From NCBI GenBank assembly GCA_966128725.1, contig CBHYLN010000086.1, positions 1 to 22,111 of the forward strand: a stretch of DNA of 22,111 nt, read 5' to 3'. Below, piece after piece: positions 1 to 10,000 of the stretch (the stretch's first letter is position 1; each line of letters starts with the position of its first letter). Made by a program: the position numbers and the translations under genes. The stretch comes from JAFDZV01 sp966128725 (lineage in GTDB: Bacteria; Bacteroidota; Ignavibacteria; OLB7). The notes under the pieces are model-generated. The model worked only from the letters and a program-made list of their open reading frames with translations, was not told the origin of the DNA and did no database searches.

Positions 1-1
1 C

Positions 2-2899
2 GGTGCTGATCGGAAATCCGGAACCGCCAGCACCGATTGGTATAAATGGCGGATCCCGTACCGCGGGTTGGAGTATCACCGCAACTCGCTTTCCGACGGG
101 CGCGATGATCTCGGCTCGGTTACCTATGGTGAAAAGGAACTGTACTATCTGAGCACAATCGAAACGCGAACACATATCGCAAAATTCGTAACCAGTTCGC
201 GCAACGACGGGTTCGAGGCCCAGCGCAATGAGGATAGCGCGTCCGGCGTAACCAGTTCCACGGGTGTCGTTACAGGACAGAACAAGCTGAAGAAGCTTGA
301 CCGCATCGAGCTATACGCCAGGGACGCGAATGGCGCGCCCGGCAAGAAGCTTGCTACCACCAACTTCGAATACAGCTATGCGTTATGCGGCAATCTACCG
401 AATGCGGATACGATCCCAGGTACTGGTGGCGCTCAGCGGTATGGACACCTGACGCTCGAGCGCGTGTACTTCGAATACGAAGGTGTGGTTAATGCACGTA
501 CCAGCCCCTACGTGTTTGGGTATGAATACAAGGATAGCTCGTACTTCAGTGCGTTATCCGCCGGAGTGCAAACCAAATACGGAAATGTCATTAACTACGG
601 TGACAATCCATCATTGGTGCAGAACCCGGATTACTCACCGTTCGATCTGGATTGCTGGGGCAATTATCGCTACAACGGTGTGCTGCGTGCGCAGAACTTC
701 GAGCCCTGGACCCAGCAGGTGAATGCCGCACAGTTTGATCCTGCTGCCTGGCAATTGAAATGGATCCGGCTGCCATCAGGGGGCGAGATCCACGTGCAAT
801 ACGAGCAGAGGGATTATCGCTATGTGCAGGACAGGCCTGTGATGGCAATGGTACCGTTGAGATCGTTGGCTGGTGGGGATGATGATGGCGGGACGCAGGT
901 AGTTCATCTGGATCTCGCGAAGGTTGGCATTACCAACCCGGCCGAAATTGCCCGGCTTGCAAAAACCATTCATCAGATGGATTCGACCGGCGAACGGTTC
1001 TACTTCAAGTTCCTGTATGCGCTTGCCGGCTCGCAGGCAAATCTGGTGAACTGCGCGTCGGACTATGTGACGGGATACCTGAAGATCGACCACGTGGATG
1101 TGAACCCGAGCAATAATCAGGATCTGCGAATTCATCTGCTGGCGCCAGATGCTGGCGGCAATCCGGCAAATGGATATCAACATCCGCGCGATGTAGCCTG
1201 GAATTTCGTGGCCACCAATCGTGCCGGTATCATCGATGAAGTTGGCGCGTGTGACCCACGTGTTGAACCGATCAAGACAAACGAAGCCGGCGCATGGGAT
1301 GCGGTGCTTACCCTGCTCGGGCGCTTCGGCGAGCAATTCTTCGACAAGGACGAAAGCTGCCAGAAATTCAACCCGGAGCATTCGTACTTGCGAATACCGT
1401 TGAATCGCGATAAGAAGGGGGGCGGTGCACGTGTAAAGCGCTTGCTGATGTATGACAAGGGAATCGAAAGCGGGACCGCCGCACTATACGGCACCGAATA
1501 CAGCTACAAACTGGATAATGGCGCCAGCAGCGGCGTCGCAGCCAACGAGCCCGCCGGTGGCCGCGAGGAGAACCCGCTGATCACCTACTTCCAGAAGCGT
1601 AACGATCAAAGCTGGGCCAATCGTGCCCTGTCTGGCGAGGATCGCGAGCAGTTCGAAGCACCGTTTGGTGAATCAATTCTGCCAGGCGCATCGGTTGGCT
1701 ATTCTCGTGTGGTAGCGCAAAACATCCATTCGGGCAAGACAAATACCGGATATACCATCAAGGAGTTCTATACCGCACGCGATTATCCGTTCGACAAGAA
1801 ATACAGTGCCGATGGTGTTGGCGCTGCATCGGCTACCGCAACCGATCTGGAGGCGGATGATTACCCCTTCATCTTTACCGACGGAATCACCGTTGTGCGT
1901 TACAACTCGATGGCGCGAGCACAGGGCTACCGATTTGTGCAGAATAGCATGCACGGGCAGGCAAAAAGCCAGGCGCAATACGCCGGCGACCCGGCTGATG
2001 GCACAGCCGATGATATCCAAGTTGCCGGTGAAACGTACGAGTATTACGAGCCGGGCGAAACGGTGCCGATGGTTCGGGAGTTCGGAAAGGCCCCGGTGAT
2101 GGAAAATCCCGGCAAGGAGATGGAGGTTGTGATGGAGGATCGTTTGATCAATGACTTCACAACAAGCGGTGGTGCGGCCGTTGATTTCAATCTCGTGCTT
2201 GGTTTTATCCCGTTCCCACTGCCCACGGCCTGGCCTTCGCTCGACATCAACGAGGAAATTCTTCGGACGCACGTTACCACCAAGGTTATTCGCTATCCAG
2301 CGATTGTAAAAAGAACAACCACTTTCCGTGATGGTGTGGAGAACGTTGCAGAGTATATCGGCTTCGATCCTGGTTCGGGCCGGCCGGTGCTGACGAAATC
2401 AACCGACGGTTTTAATGGTATGGCTCTGGGCGCAAGTTCAACGCCGCGAAGCAGCACGTATTACAGTGCGGCGGCAGTTGCCTGGCAACCGTATCCGGCG
2501 ATGGGGCAGCTTGCGCAATCCGAACGATTGGTGATCGCGGCAGGTTCGGATCTGGCGATCGAGAAACGATATTCGGAAATCCATACACTCAACTTCAAGT
2601 TCATGGGCCGTGGCGGAGTAACGCGGAGCCTTGCGAAGCTTACGCCGGGTGACCTGGTGCGCATCGTTGGCACAGGTTCAGGCAAGCGCTACCTGGGGAC
2701 GTATTACGTTGGTTCGGTGGCCGGCAATCAGGTGCAATTGTTGCCAACATACATCAGCAACGTGAATACCGAGGCCATGGCGCCGGTTGGTTCGGTGGAG
2801 GTTATTCGCAGCGGCCGCGCCAATCAAACCGCGGTGGATGTAGGGTCCGTCTCAACCTACAATGCCGAACCGCGAACAACCGATCACCGTGTTCAATGA
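2..2899 (+). CDS. Large Rhs-associated exported protein, 5' end outside the window
   Basis: The reading frame is open from base 2, so the gene is cut by the window start; the TTG at 68 is only the first possible start inside the window and is unlikely to be the real one. About 965 residues are visible. Motifs I recall from very large Bacteroidota Rhs/YD-associated surface proteins occur in order: a Y.FGYEY strand followed by NPDYSPFDLDCWGNYR (near 515-675), IRLPSGGEIHVQYEQRDY (near 765-820), a NPGKEMEV segment near 2105, a GRPVLTKSTDGF strand near 2380, a TPGDLVRI segment near 2645, and VIRSGRANQ near 2800. It is probably beta-rich and extracellular. There is no T9SS sorting domain at the C-terminus; it stops soon after the RSGRANQ segment, where relatives from memory continue. 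The next gene resembles that continuation. Family-level placement is from memory; no enzymatic role is visible. Confidence 0.85.
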   Translation, partial: GADRKSGTASTDWYKWRIPYRGLEYHRNSLSDGRDDLGSVTYGEKELYYLSTIETRTHIAKFVTSSRNDGFEAQRNEDSASGVTSSTGVVTGQNKLKKLDRIELYARDANGAPGKKLATTNFEYSYALCGNLPNADTIPGTGGAQRYGHLTLERVYFEYEGVVNARTSPYVFGYEYKDSSYFSALSAGVQTKYGNVINYGDNPSLVQNPDYSPFDLDCWGNYRYNGVLRAQNFEPWTQQVNAAQFDPAAWQLKWIRLPSGGEIHVQYEQRDYRYVQDRPVMAMVPLRSLAGGDDDGGTQVVHLDLAKVGITNPAEIARLAKTIHQMDSTGERFYFKFLYALAGSQANLVNCASDYVTGYLKIDHVDVNPSNNQDLRIHLLAPDAGGNPANGYQHPRDVAWNFVATNRAGIIDEVGACDPRVEPIKTNEAGAWDAVLTLLGRFGEQFFDKDESCQKFNPEHSYLRIPLNRDKKGGGARVKRLLMYDKGIESGTAALYGTEYSYKLDNGASSGVAANEPAGGREENPLITYFQKRNDQSWANRALSGEDREQFEAPFGESILPGASVGYSRVVAQNIHSGKTNTGYTIKEFYTARDYPFDKKYSADGVGAASATATDLEADDYPFIFTDGITVVRYNSMARAQGYRFVQNSMHGQAKSQAQYAGDPADGTADDIQVAGETYEYYEPGETVPMVREFGKAPVMENPGKEMEVVMEDRLINDFTTSGGAAVDFNLVLGFIPFPLPTAWPSLDINEEILRTHVTTKVIRYPAIVKRTTTFRDGVENVAEYIGFDPGSGRPVLTKSTDGFNGMALGASSTPRSSTYYSAAAVAWQPYPAMGQLAQSERLVIAAGSDLAIEKRYSEIHTLNFKFMGRGGVTRSLAKLTPGDLVRIVGTGSGKRYLGTYYVGSVAGNQVQLLPTYISNVNTEAMAPVGSVEVIRSGRANQTAVDVGSVSTYNAEPRTTDHRVQ

Positions 2900-3008
2900 G
2901 GCTCCGCGTATGGCAATGTATCGGAACGCAGGGATTTGCACGGGCCAACAAACCGGTGTACTGGGCTGGTACCGGGAACTTCAAGGGCGTACGAAGAACG
3001 CAGACGAC

Positions 3009-5963
3009 ATGAAAGCGAAGAACATATCCGGATGCGATGCGGGCAGCCACGCGATGCCGTGGCGGATGGCAGTTGCTGCCGCAGTGTTATGCCTTGGCCT
3101 GATCGCGCCCAATTGGATGGCACGTGCCCAAAACACGTATGTCGATCGTGACACCGTGCGCCGGAAGCTCAATCAGGCAATGGTGCAACTGGCGATGCCG
3201 GCCAACGATACCGTGGCCATCCACCTTTCGGATATCGATACGTTGAATTTGCTTGGGCTGTCCGGTGAATGCGCGAAGCTGTACACGGATACTCTGATCC
3301 TGATGGTGCGGAACGATTCCAACGTTACCATGGAAGTAACTCTGGAACCCGCATCGATAATGTCCGTTCCGCCAAACTCGCACGACATGGTCTGCGATCT
3401 GGAGCTGGCCTGGCTGAAACGATCGTGGGGATACACGATGCGCGATTCCATCGGCAGCTACCCAATTGCCTGGGATTCGCCGTGCCGCACCGGGGTACAC
3501 TTCGACCAGGCCTATTTCATGGGAACGTTTGTGGGCATTAACGGCGGCGGAAACGAGCGAGCACGTGATACTCTGGAAGAATGGCTTGCTGAGTGGAGAA
3601 TCACCAGTACGCAGTACCACGTAGTAACCAACGGTACAACGCTAGTCGAGTCAGATGTGGCAACGCGGGCCTACATGCCGCGAACAAATGACTCGGCAGA
3701 CGACCTTCCCTATATCGTGCAGCGGCATTCCGGCGCCGGTGCCAATCGCGATACGGCATGGGCAAAACCAGCCTACACGCGTGTTCAGTTCTATCCCTCG
3801 GTTGCGCCAACCAGCGGCAAGATTGTGACGGAGGTGGAGATCGAAGCGCGAACCCGCGCATACTCGCCAACGGACTGTTCCCCGACATCGGGTACCGGAG
3901 TGCTTGCACCTCGAGCCGATTCCGCGTTCGTTCGGATAACGTTTCACACAAAGGACCTGGACAACGCAAACGCATTGGCCACCGAATACATATGGCGAAA
4001 ATTCGCAACCGGAAGCATTGCTCAGGATAATGCGGACTTGTGGACCTTCTTCGATCAGGCAAACCAATATGTGGTGGACTCCTGGTGCAAATTCGAAATC
4101 GATGCCGACGGTTATCTCTACTTCAAAGCTGAAAGCAGCGGAGGCGATCACCAATGCACCGCGCCCGGAACCTACCGGATAATGCGGCTCCGAAGCCCAC
4201 TGGTGCCGGCACGCATGTGCACCTTCGGCTGTGTGCTTGGCAGCACGTTCGAGCTGGATACCATGACCGCCGAGATGTATTGCAAGCATGGTGGTGCGTC
4301 CGGCGCCACGCAGCGCGAGATTGTTCCCTGTCTTGAATTCTGCACCAGGCTTTCCGGTTACCGGACAATGAACAATGTGCTGGCGGCCTCCGCGCAGCGT
4401 ATGGAGAATACCTGGACGTATGATACCGCCGACTTCATCGTGCCAAAAGTGCTGACGACGTGGCCGCTGGAAAATACCTCGAACAACGCCTACGAACTGG
4501 GCCAGGGTACATGGCGGCCGTTGGAGGCATACGCCTATCGGACAGGGACCAAGCCGGGCGGGAAGCTGGCGAACAATGCGGAGCGTGTATACGATAGTGC
4601 CGGCATTTTCGTGAACGACACCGGTGGTACCGTTGACGCATTCCGCGTGTTCGATTGGCGTAATCCCGACGCAAACACGGGAACCAAATGGTTGCGCGCC
4701 AGTACGGTGACAGCATTCTCCCCGTTTGGTGACCCTCTGGAGGAGCGCGATGTGCTGGGCCTGTATAGCACGGCGAAGTACGCACATGCGAACACGGTGC
4801 CGCGTCTGGTTGCTCAAAACGCCCGGTATTCATCGGTGGGGTACGAGAGCTTCGAGGATGGGATGGGTGATATCGATACGATCGCGCACTCTGGCAGATG
4901 GTCCTTACGGCTTACGAAAAACAACCAGACCGTGATGCGATTGATTGTGGACCAGCAGATGCGATCGAAAGGGGTGGTGGTGCGTCTGTGGGCAAAACGG
5001 ACGTATCAGAACTTCAATAGCACCGATACGGCCGTTGCCATCGATGCCGAGTTCGGAACCGGTGTTCTGGCCACGGTAGCGCAGACCGGTGAGTGGACGT
5101 TGTACGAGCGTGTATGTGATCTGGGTGGGGCCACACTTGGCGATACCATCGAACTGAAGGTCAAGAGTCGGCTGTGGCCGCCGGCAAACAGCTCGCCGGA
5201 TGATGAGGTGTGGCTCGACGATATCCGCGCCCAGCCGTTCGATGCCGAGATGATCTGTTATGCCTACGATGCCAATACGCTCCGCCTGCTGGCGAAGTTC
5301 GACGATCAGCATTTCGGCGCCTATTACCAATACAACGGCGAGGGGAAGCTGGTGCGCACGCTGCGCGAAACCGAGCGCGGGATGAAGACAGTGGCCGAGA
5401 CGCAGTATCACACGCCGGATATGTACACCCGCGACGGCACGCTGTTGAGCCATACCCAGATGAGCGGTGGCCCCAGCATGCGCACGAGCGCCGACCATCG
5501 CAGTGGGGGTCAGGATACACCGCAGGAAGCTGGCGCCACCGGGCAGCCGACGCGTATCGATCTGCTGGACGCAAGCCTTGGGGCCGATGGTTTTACGTGG
5601 GGATTGTTTGGAGGGAAGAAGCCGGATCTGAGCGTGCTGGATCCCGATTCGCTCCGTGCCCTGATCGTGGTGGATACCGCCGGGCTGCAGCCGGAACAAA
5701 TGGAGCGTTTGCGCGATGCCGGTCTGGACGACATGCAGCGCTTGAAGGACGTGATGGAGGCTCGTGAGCTGGATCGGCGTATCACCGCCCTGGCCGAGCG
5801 CGAGAAGGAGGAGCTTGGCGCCGAGGAACGACGGTATCTGGAGGCAGCGCGCGCACGGCTGAACGAACGGCGGCGGGAGCTTCTGCGCGATCGCCTTGGT
5901 ATAAGCGAGGAGGAGTTGCGTGATCTGTATCGCGCGCTGGAGTCGGAGGGAAAAGAAGAATGA
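3009..5963 (+). CDS. Large exported Rhs-associated protein with jelly-roll-like domain and charged helical tail
   Basis: The frame is open from 2862, overlapping the previous gene, but a clear signal peptide decides the start: the hydrophobic run AVAAAVLCLGLIA ends in ARA before QNTY, with an ATG at 3009 (used here) or at 3054. Neither has a strong ribosome binding site. From 3009 the protein is 984 residues. Residues about 440-520 carry cysteines and the phrase NNVLAASAQRMENTW, which in Bacteroidota relatives follows the end of the upstream protein. Residues about 610-745 start with YESFEDG and end with VWLDDIRAQP, like a carbohydrate-binding jelly roll. Residues about 758-796 hold LRLLAKFDDQHF and ETERG, a segment common in these proteins. 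The last 70 or so residues are rich in Glu, Arg and Leu and probably form a long helix or coiled coil. No T9SS tail is seen. It lies about 110 bases after the previous gene, so the two are probably cotranscribed. Function is unknown; a surface or adhesive role is inference. Confidence 0.85.
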   Translation: MKAKNISGCDAGSHAMPWRMAVAAAVLCLGLIAPNWMARAQNTYVDRDTVRRKLNQAMVQLAMPANDTVAIHLSDIDTLNLLGLSGECAKLYTDTLILMVRNDSNVTMEVTLEPASIMSVPPNSHDMVCDLELAWLKRSWGYTMRDSIGSYPIAWDSPCRTGVHFDQAYFMGTFVGINGGGNERARDTLEEWLAEWRITSTQYHVVTNGTTLVESDVATRAYMPRTNDSADDLPYIVQRHSGAGANRDTAWAKPAYTRVQFYPSVAPTSGKIVTEVEIEARTRAYSPTDCSPTSGTGVLAPRADSAFVRITFHTKDLDNANALATEYIWRKFATGSIAQDNADLWTFFDQANQYVVDSWCKFEIDADGYLYFKAESSGGDHQCTAPGTYRIMRLRSPLVPARMCTFGCVLGSTFELDTMTAEMYCKHGGASGATQREIVPCLEFCTRLSGYRTMNNVLAASAQRMENTWTYDTADFIVPKVLTTWPLENTSNNAYELGQGTWRPLEAYAYRTGTKPGGKLANNAERVYDSAGIFVNDTGGTVDAFRVFDWRNPDANTGTKWLRASTVTAFSPFGDPLEERDVLGLYSTAKYAHANTVPRLVAQNARYSSVGYESFEDGMGDIDTIAHSGRWSLRLTKNNQTVMRLIVDQQMRSKGVVVRLWAKRTYQNFNSTDTAVAIDAEFGTGVLATVAQTGEWTLYERVCDLGGATLGDTIELKVKSRLWPPANSSPDDEVWLDDIRAQPFDAEMICYAYDANTLRLLAKFDDQHFGAYYQYNGEGKLVRTLRETERGMKTVAETQYHTPDMYTRDGTLLSHTQMSGGPSMRTSADHRSGGQDTPQEAGATGQPTRIDLLDASLGADGFTWGLFGGKKPDLSVLDPDSLRALIVVDTAGLQPEQMERLRDAGLDDMQRLKDVMEARELDRRITALAEREKEELGAEERRYLEAARARLNERRRELLRDRLGISEEELRDLYRALESEGKEE

Positions 5964-5997
5964 AAACCGAGGACTGAGAGCGCCGAACGTGCACCGG

Positions 5998-6069
5998 CTG
6001 TATATCCAAGTATACAGGGCAGTTGGCCGTGTTGTGATGACCCTGTTGTGGTGGCCCTATGTGGCCACC
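5998..6069 (+). other. Two consecutive hairpins in an intergenic gap
   Basis: In the 136-base gap before the next start there are two perfect inverted repeats. The first pairs 5998-6004 (CTGTATA) with 6011-6017 across a 6-base loop. The second pairs 6050-6056 (GGTGGCC) with 6063-6069, also across a 6-base loop. Neither is followed by a run of T, so they are not standard intrinsic terminators. They could be an operator, an mRNA-processing or stabilising element, or chance. The pairing is seen directly; any function is unproven. Confidence 0.3.
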
Positions 6070-6099
6070 GTGATAGCCAGTGAATTGATTATTCGAGAC

Positions 6100-6876
6100 A
6101 TGAACCTGCGTATCCAACATATCGTTCCGCTGATTGGCGTGGTGCTAATGGCCGCGGCGGCTGCCCCGGGTGCACATGCCCAGAACGCCGGATGCGCCGA
6201 GTTGGTGCGAACCATCTACCGTACGATCGCGAATGGCGGGCCTTCCGGCCGGAGCCGTTCCGCGGGCACCGCTGCCCGCATCCGGTATTCCGTCCGCACT
6301 ACATCGCGATGGCAGGGGAAGACCCGCACAACGGTCTCCAATGTTGATCTGCTTGCCACTGAGAACGATCTGTATGTGGCAAGCGATCAGATGGAGATGC
6401 AGCAGGATGCCACAACGGCCGTGGTGGTTTATCCGGCCCGTCGGCAGATCATAATCAACACTTCGAATCTGGATGCGTTCCGCAAAAGCCGCGGGGCCAT
6501 GTTGCCCGCCCTTCGCGATTCGGTGCTGGCCACATCCGACGTAACCGAATGCGCGGCCGTAAGCAGCGGTGGTTCCGATCGCCGGGTGACGTTCCGGCTG
6601 CGCGAGCGGGCGAGGCGCGAACTAAAGATGGAAACCGTGACCATTGCCCTGAACAGCGCAAACGGAACCATTCAGCGCATTGTGTTTCAGCCTACCACCG
6701 AAAGCTCGCTGGCTGGAGTGCAGGTGGACTTCCATGCCATTGACTACAACTACAACACCGACCGCTTTTCGCGGCCGCTACTGCAGCGGTTTGTGGATGC
6801 GGCCGGGCGGCCGCTGCCGAAATACAGCGGCTATACTGTGCGCGACGCACGTGCAGGAGCCCGAGGCCTGCGGTAA
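6100..6876 (+). CDS. Exported protein of unknown function, possibly LolA-like fold
   Basis: The ATG at 6100 gives a 258-residue protein with a textbook signal peptide (hydrophobic LIGVVLMAAAAA, then AHA before QNAG). An upstream in-frame extension to 5920 would put 60 residues before the signal and overlap the previous gene, so it is rejected. The mature part alternates short strands: TRWQGKTRT-like basic strands, an acidic stretch ATENDLYVASDQMEMQQD, VVVYPARRQIIIN, and a C-terminal half with RIVFQPTTESSLAGVQVDF. This pattern of a curved beta sheet with periodic strands is reminiscent of the LolA/outer-membrane lipoprotein carrier fold, but I see no diagnostic motif. It sits between two giant exported Rhs-type genes, so a periplasmic chaperone or carrier helping them is a reasonable but untested idea. 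The last ten residues are rich in Arg and Gly. Confidence 0.8.
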   Translation: MNLRIQHIVPLIGVVLMAAAAAPGAHAQNAGCAELVRTIYRTIANGGPSGRSRSAGTAARIRYSVRTTSRWQGKTRTTVSNVDLLATENDLYVASDQMEMQQDATTAVVVYPARRQIIINTSNLDAFRKSRGAMLPALRDSVLATSDVTECAAVSSGGSDRRVTFRLRERARRELKMETVTIALNSANGTIQRIVFQPTTESSLAGVQVDFHAIDYNYNTDRFSRPLLQRFVDAAGRPLPKYSGYTVRDARAGARGLR

Positions 6877-6925
6877 TTGCCTGCTAGGCGGTGTGCAGGG
6901 CATACGGATCGTGACGTCGACACCA

Positions 6926-6977
6926 TGGCGTGCTGAACGCCAGAGCAAAGAACGTACTCTACCGGCGGCCGGGCCGG
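6926..6977 (+). other. Small inverted repeats upstream of the Rhs gene
   Basis: The 127-base gap between the 6100 gene and the Rhs start contains a 6-bp stem with 5-base loop (TGGCGT at 6926-6931 with ACGCCA at 6937-6942) and a 5-bp GC stem (6962-6966 with 6973-6977). No T-run follows, so this is not a convincing terminator. I see no clear promoter in the gap either, which fits cotranscription with the upstream genes. Confidence 0.2.
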
Positions 6978-7003
6978 CATCGTGACCATACATTGACGGT
7001 GTG

Positions 7004-10000
7004 ATGAACGTGAATACCATGATCGTGAGCCACATGATACAGCGGACCAATTCGAGCGGATGGGCATTACGTGCCGGTATCGGTGCGTGCGCCGCCATGT
7101 GGTTGCTTCTGGTTGCCGTGACGTTGTATGCGCAGCCGGTCGTGGACGCCGACAGTACCGGCAGGCAGAGCGCTGTGGGCATTCACGACGAACATGTTGA
7201 GGCACGGAGCGTCCTCGAGCAGGACACCACCCGTTTCCAGGTAATGCCGTTTGCCACACGCTCCAAGATCTTCAAGCAGACGTACGTACACTCCGAGATG
7301 ATTGTCACGCCGCCGTCGTCGCGTGTGAAGAAACATCTGTACGTAAAGGAAGACCCAACCACGAGCTACTGCTCCGGCAAGAAACTGAAGAAGGCGATGT
7401 TGTATTCGCGGCTTTCCATGGGCGAGCGCGACTACGAGTTCGATACCGTGGATTTCGATATCACGGCCATCGTACAGTGCCAGCCGTACCTCAGCAGCGG
7501 GACCATTCTTACATCCGAAATCCAGCTCTGCACGCTGAAGATCAAATCGGCCAGCAATGATGTACAACCCGAACAGTGGTGCGTGACGGAGTTCACGGCG
7601 ATTCACGACACGGTTGACAGTTTCCGGCTCCATATTCCCACGTACACGTTCTCGTCCACGAAAACCGGGGCCTTGCTCGACTCATTGAAGGCAAATGTGC
7701 GAGTGGATATCTGGTATACCGAGGAGTACGAAACCGAGGCGGTAAACACCAGTAGCCCCACTACGCCGGCGGTGACAATCCGAACGTTGCCGGTGGTGAG
7801 CAAGCGGGTGACGGCCAACCCTGTTACGTTCCAATGGGATCTTTCCAACGAATGCGCGAAGGATTCCTTCCCCAATTACCAGTTCCAACTTTTGCGGCTG
7901 TTCAACCGCAGTACCAGTTCGCCATATGTCGATGACGAGGAGGCGATTCGGGACACGCTGGATTGGTCGCGCGCGTTGACCGTGGAGACCGGGGGCAAGG
8001 CTACCTCGCTGACATTGACGGTCGCCGAAGGGACCGGATACTACGCGTGGCGTGTACGGCCGATTGGCAATATCTACCCCGGTGGCATCGCCAACGACCG
8101 CAACTGGGGTGCCTGGACGGTTGCACCACCGAACGGACCGATCGAAATCAACGATCTTGATGAGACCAGCATCGACGCAACATATCGCCCCTCCGTGTTT
8201 TTCTACCAGATGGGCGATCGTGACCGGAACTGGATCTACTCGCGCACGTTCACCGAAGGCGCCGCCGGCAGTGTTGAGCAGGGCAGCGCGGCGGTGCGGA
8301 CCCGTGTGTCCGAGGGGATGACGTACGCTACCGAGCTGTTGCAGCCCGTGCAGGTCCAGGCGCATCTGCAGTCGATGGACAGCATGGTGGTAAGCCGAAC
8401 CGTGCTGGATTTCAGTGGCCGGGCGGCGCTTTCCACGCTGCCGTTGCCGACCTCGTGGAGCGGCTTTGGTTATCGCACGGGCGTGTTGAACTCCGGAGGG
8501 TCATCGTTGGCGGTGCCGTATACGGCCGAGGATTTCGATGCCGATGCGAACTACGACAATCCCACATCCGGAAGCACCAGCGCGGGCGTGGGCCAGTATT
8601 ACTCGGACTCCAACCCTGAAGGTGATCTTCGCGTTCCGAACGCGGCCGGATATCCGTTCATGCGCTCGTTGTATTACCCGGATGCCTCGGGGCGGGTGAT
8701 GGAGCAGGGCGGTGCCGGAAGCGTGTTCCGCATTGGCGGCGGCGCCGAAAGCGCGAGCCGAACAGTGAGCACCTTTTACAGCCAGGCAGCCGATCAGGAG
8801 TTGATGGCCATGTTCGGCGACGAAGCGCCCGATGCCTCCAGCGTGCAGAAGGTGATCACCATGGATCCCAACAAGATCTCCACGGTGCAGTTCATCTCGA
8901 AGGAAGGGAAGACGCTTGCCACCTGCCTTGTAAAGCTGCACTCGGCCTCGGGTATTCATCTGGATGAGCTGACCGAAACGCAGGTTTTCGATACCAACGT
9001 GGTGCAGCGCGTGGGGCGGTACCGTCGCCTTATCGAGAACGGCACCGAGGCAAGCTCGTCGGTAACGATCACCGAGGAGCAATCCCTGCGTCTGCATTAC
9101 TCGCTGACACCAAGCACCATTGCCTCGGAGTGCGCCGGCTATTGCGCTACGTGCGACTACGCGGTGGACCTGCTTGTGATCCCCACGAACGACCCCGAGC
9201 ATCCTGCATACACACATACGTATACGGTGTCGCCGGTTGATTGCGACAGCACCGAGATTATCAACGACACGCTCGACACCCCGGAGCTTGAGCCCGGCAC
9301 GTACAGCGTTGTGCGCCGTATCCGTTCGATGGGGCGCAACAGCGACAGTTTGCTGTATCGCGATGACCATGTCATGGCCTTGAGCAGCAGGCTGCACGAG
9401 GCGATCGACACACGCATACTACCCGTGCAGGAGTTTCTGGAGAACGCGGATCTGAGCGGGCTGTACGCGCATCTGGACAGTCTGGTGGATGTGGACGTCG
9501 CGGAGTTCGACGAGTTGAAGCAGGAGTATACGCTGAGCACGGCATGCTGCACGTTCACGATCCCGAAGTTGTCCTGCGACCCGGACAACCCGTGTGACGA
9601 AAGCCCGCGCGGCAGCTACGAGGCCTATCTGTACAAGAAGTGGGGAAGCGGCAACTATGCGTACGGCGGCGACCCCGAGAAGAACTTCGGCGATACACTT
9701 GGCGGCTATTTCTACGACAATCAACCCTGGGTGCCGCTGTTTAACACCAATCACGGCGCGTTTGATACGCTGGTTTCGCACATGCTGGCCAGCGGGCTGT
9801 ATAACTGCGATACGTTGTGGGCAATCTGGAAGGGCCTTGTGGACGGGTTTGGGTATGTGTCCACCAACCATCACCGGGGCGACCCGGCCGACCGGACCTA
9901 TGGGTATAACCTTCTGGATGAGTTCATCCGCCGTGCCAGGCCGCACTACCAGGGGGTGTCCACGTGCAAATACGGCGACTGCGCAACGCAGACATTCGCC

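Noticed and set aside
2862..3008. Upstream extension of the 3009 gene, or a frameshift joining it to the previous gene
   Set aside because: A clear signal peptide lies inside the frame after 3009, so an extension of about 50 residues before it is unlikely. The signal also argues for separate exported products instead of a simple frameshift.
5920..6099. Sixty-residue N-terminal extension of the 6100 protein
   Set aside because: It overlaps the previous gene, covers the hairpin region, and would bury the signal peptide.
6962..6977. GC hairpin as a terminator before the Rhs gene
   Set aside because: The stem is only 5 bp and no T-run follows.
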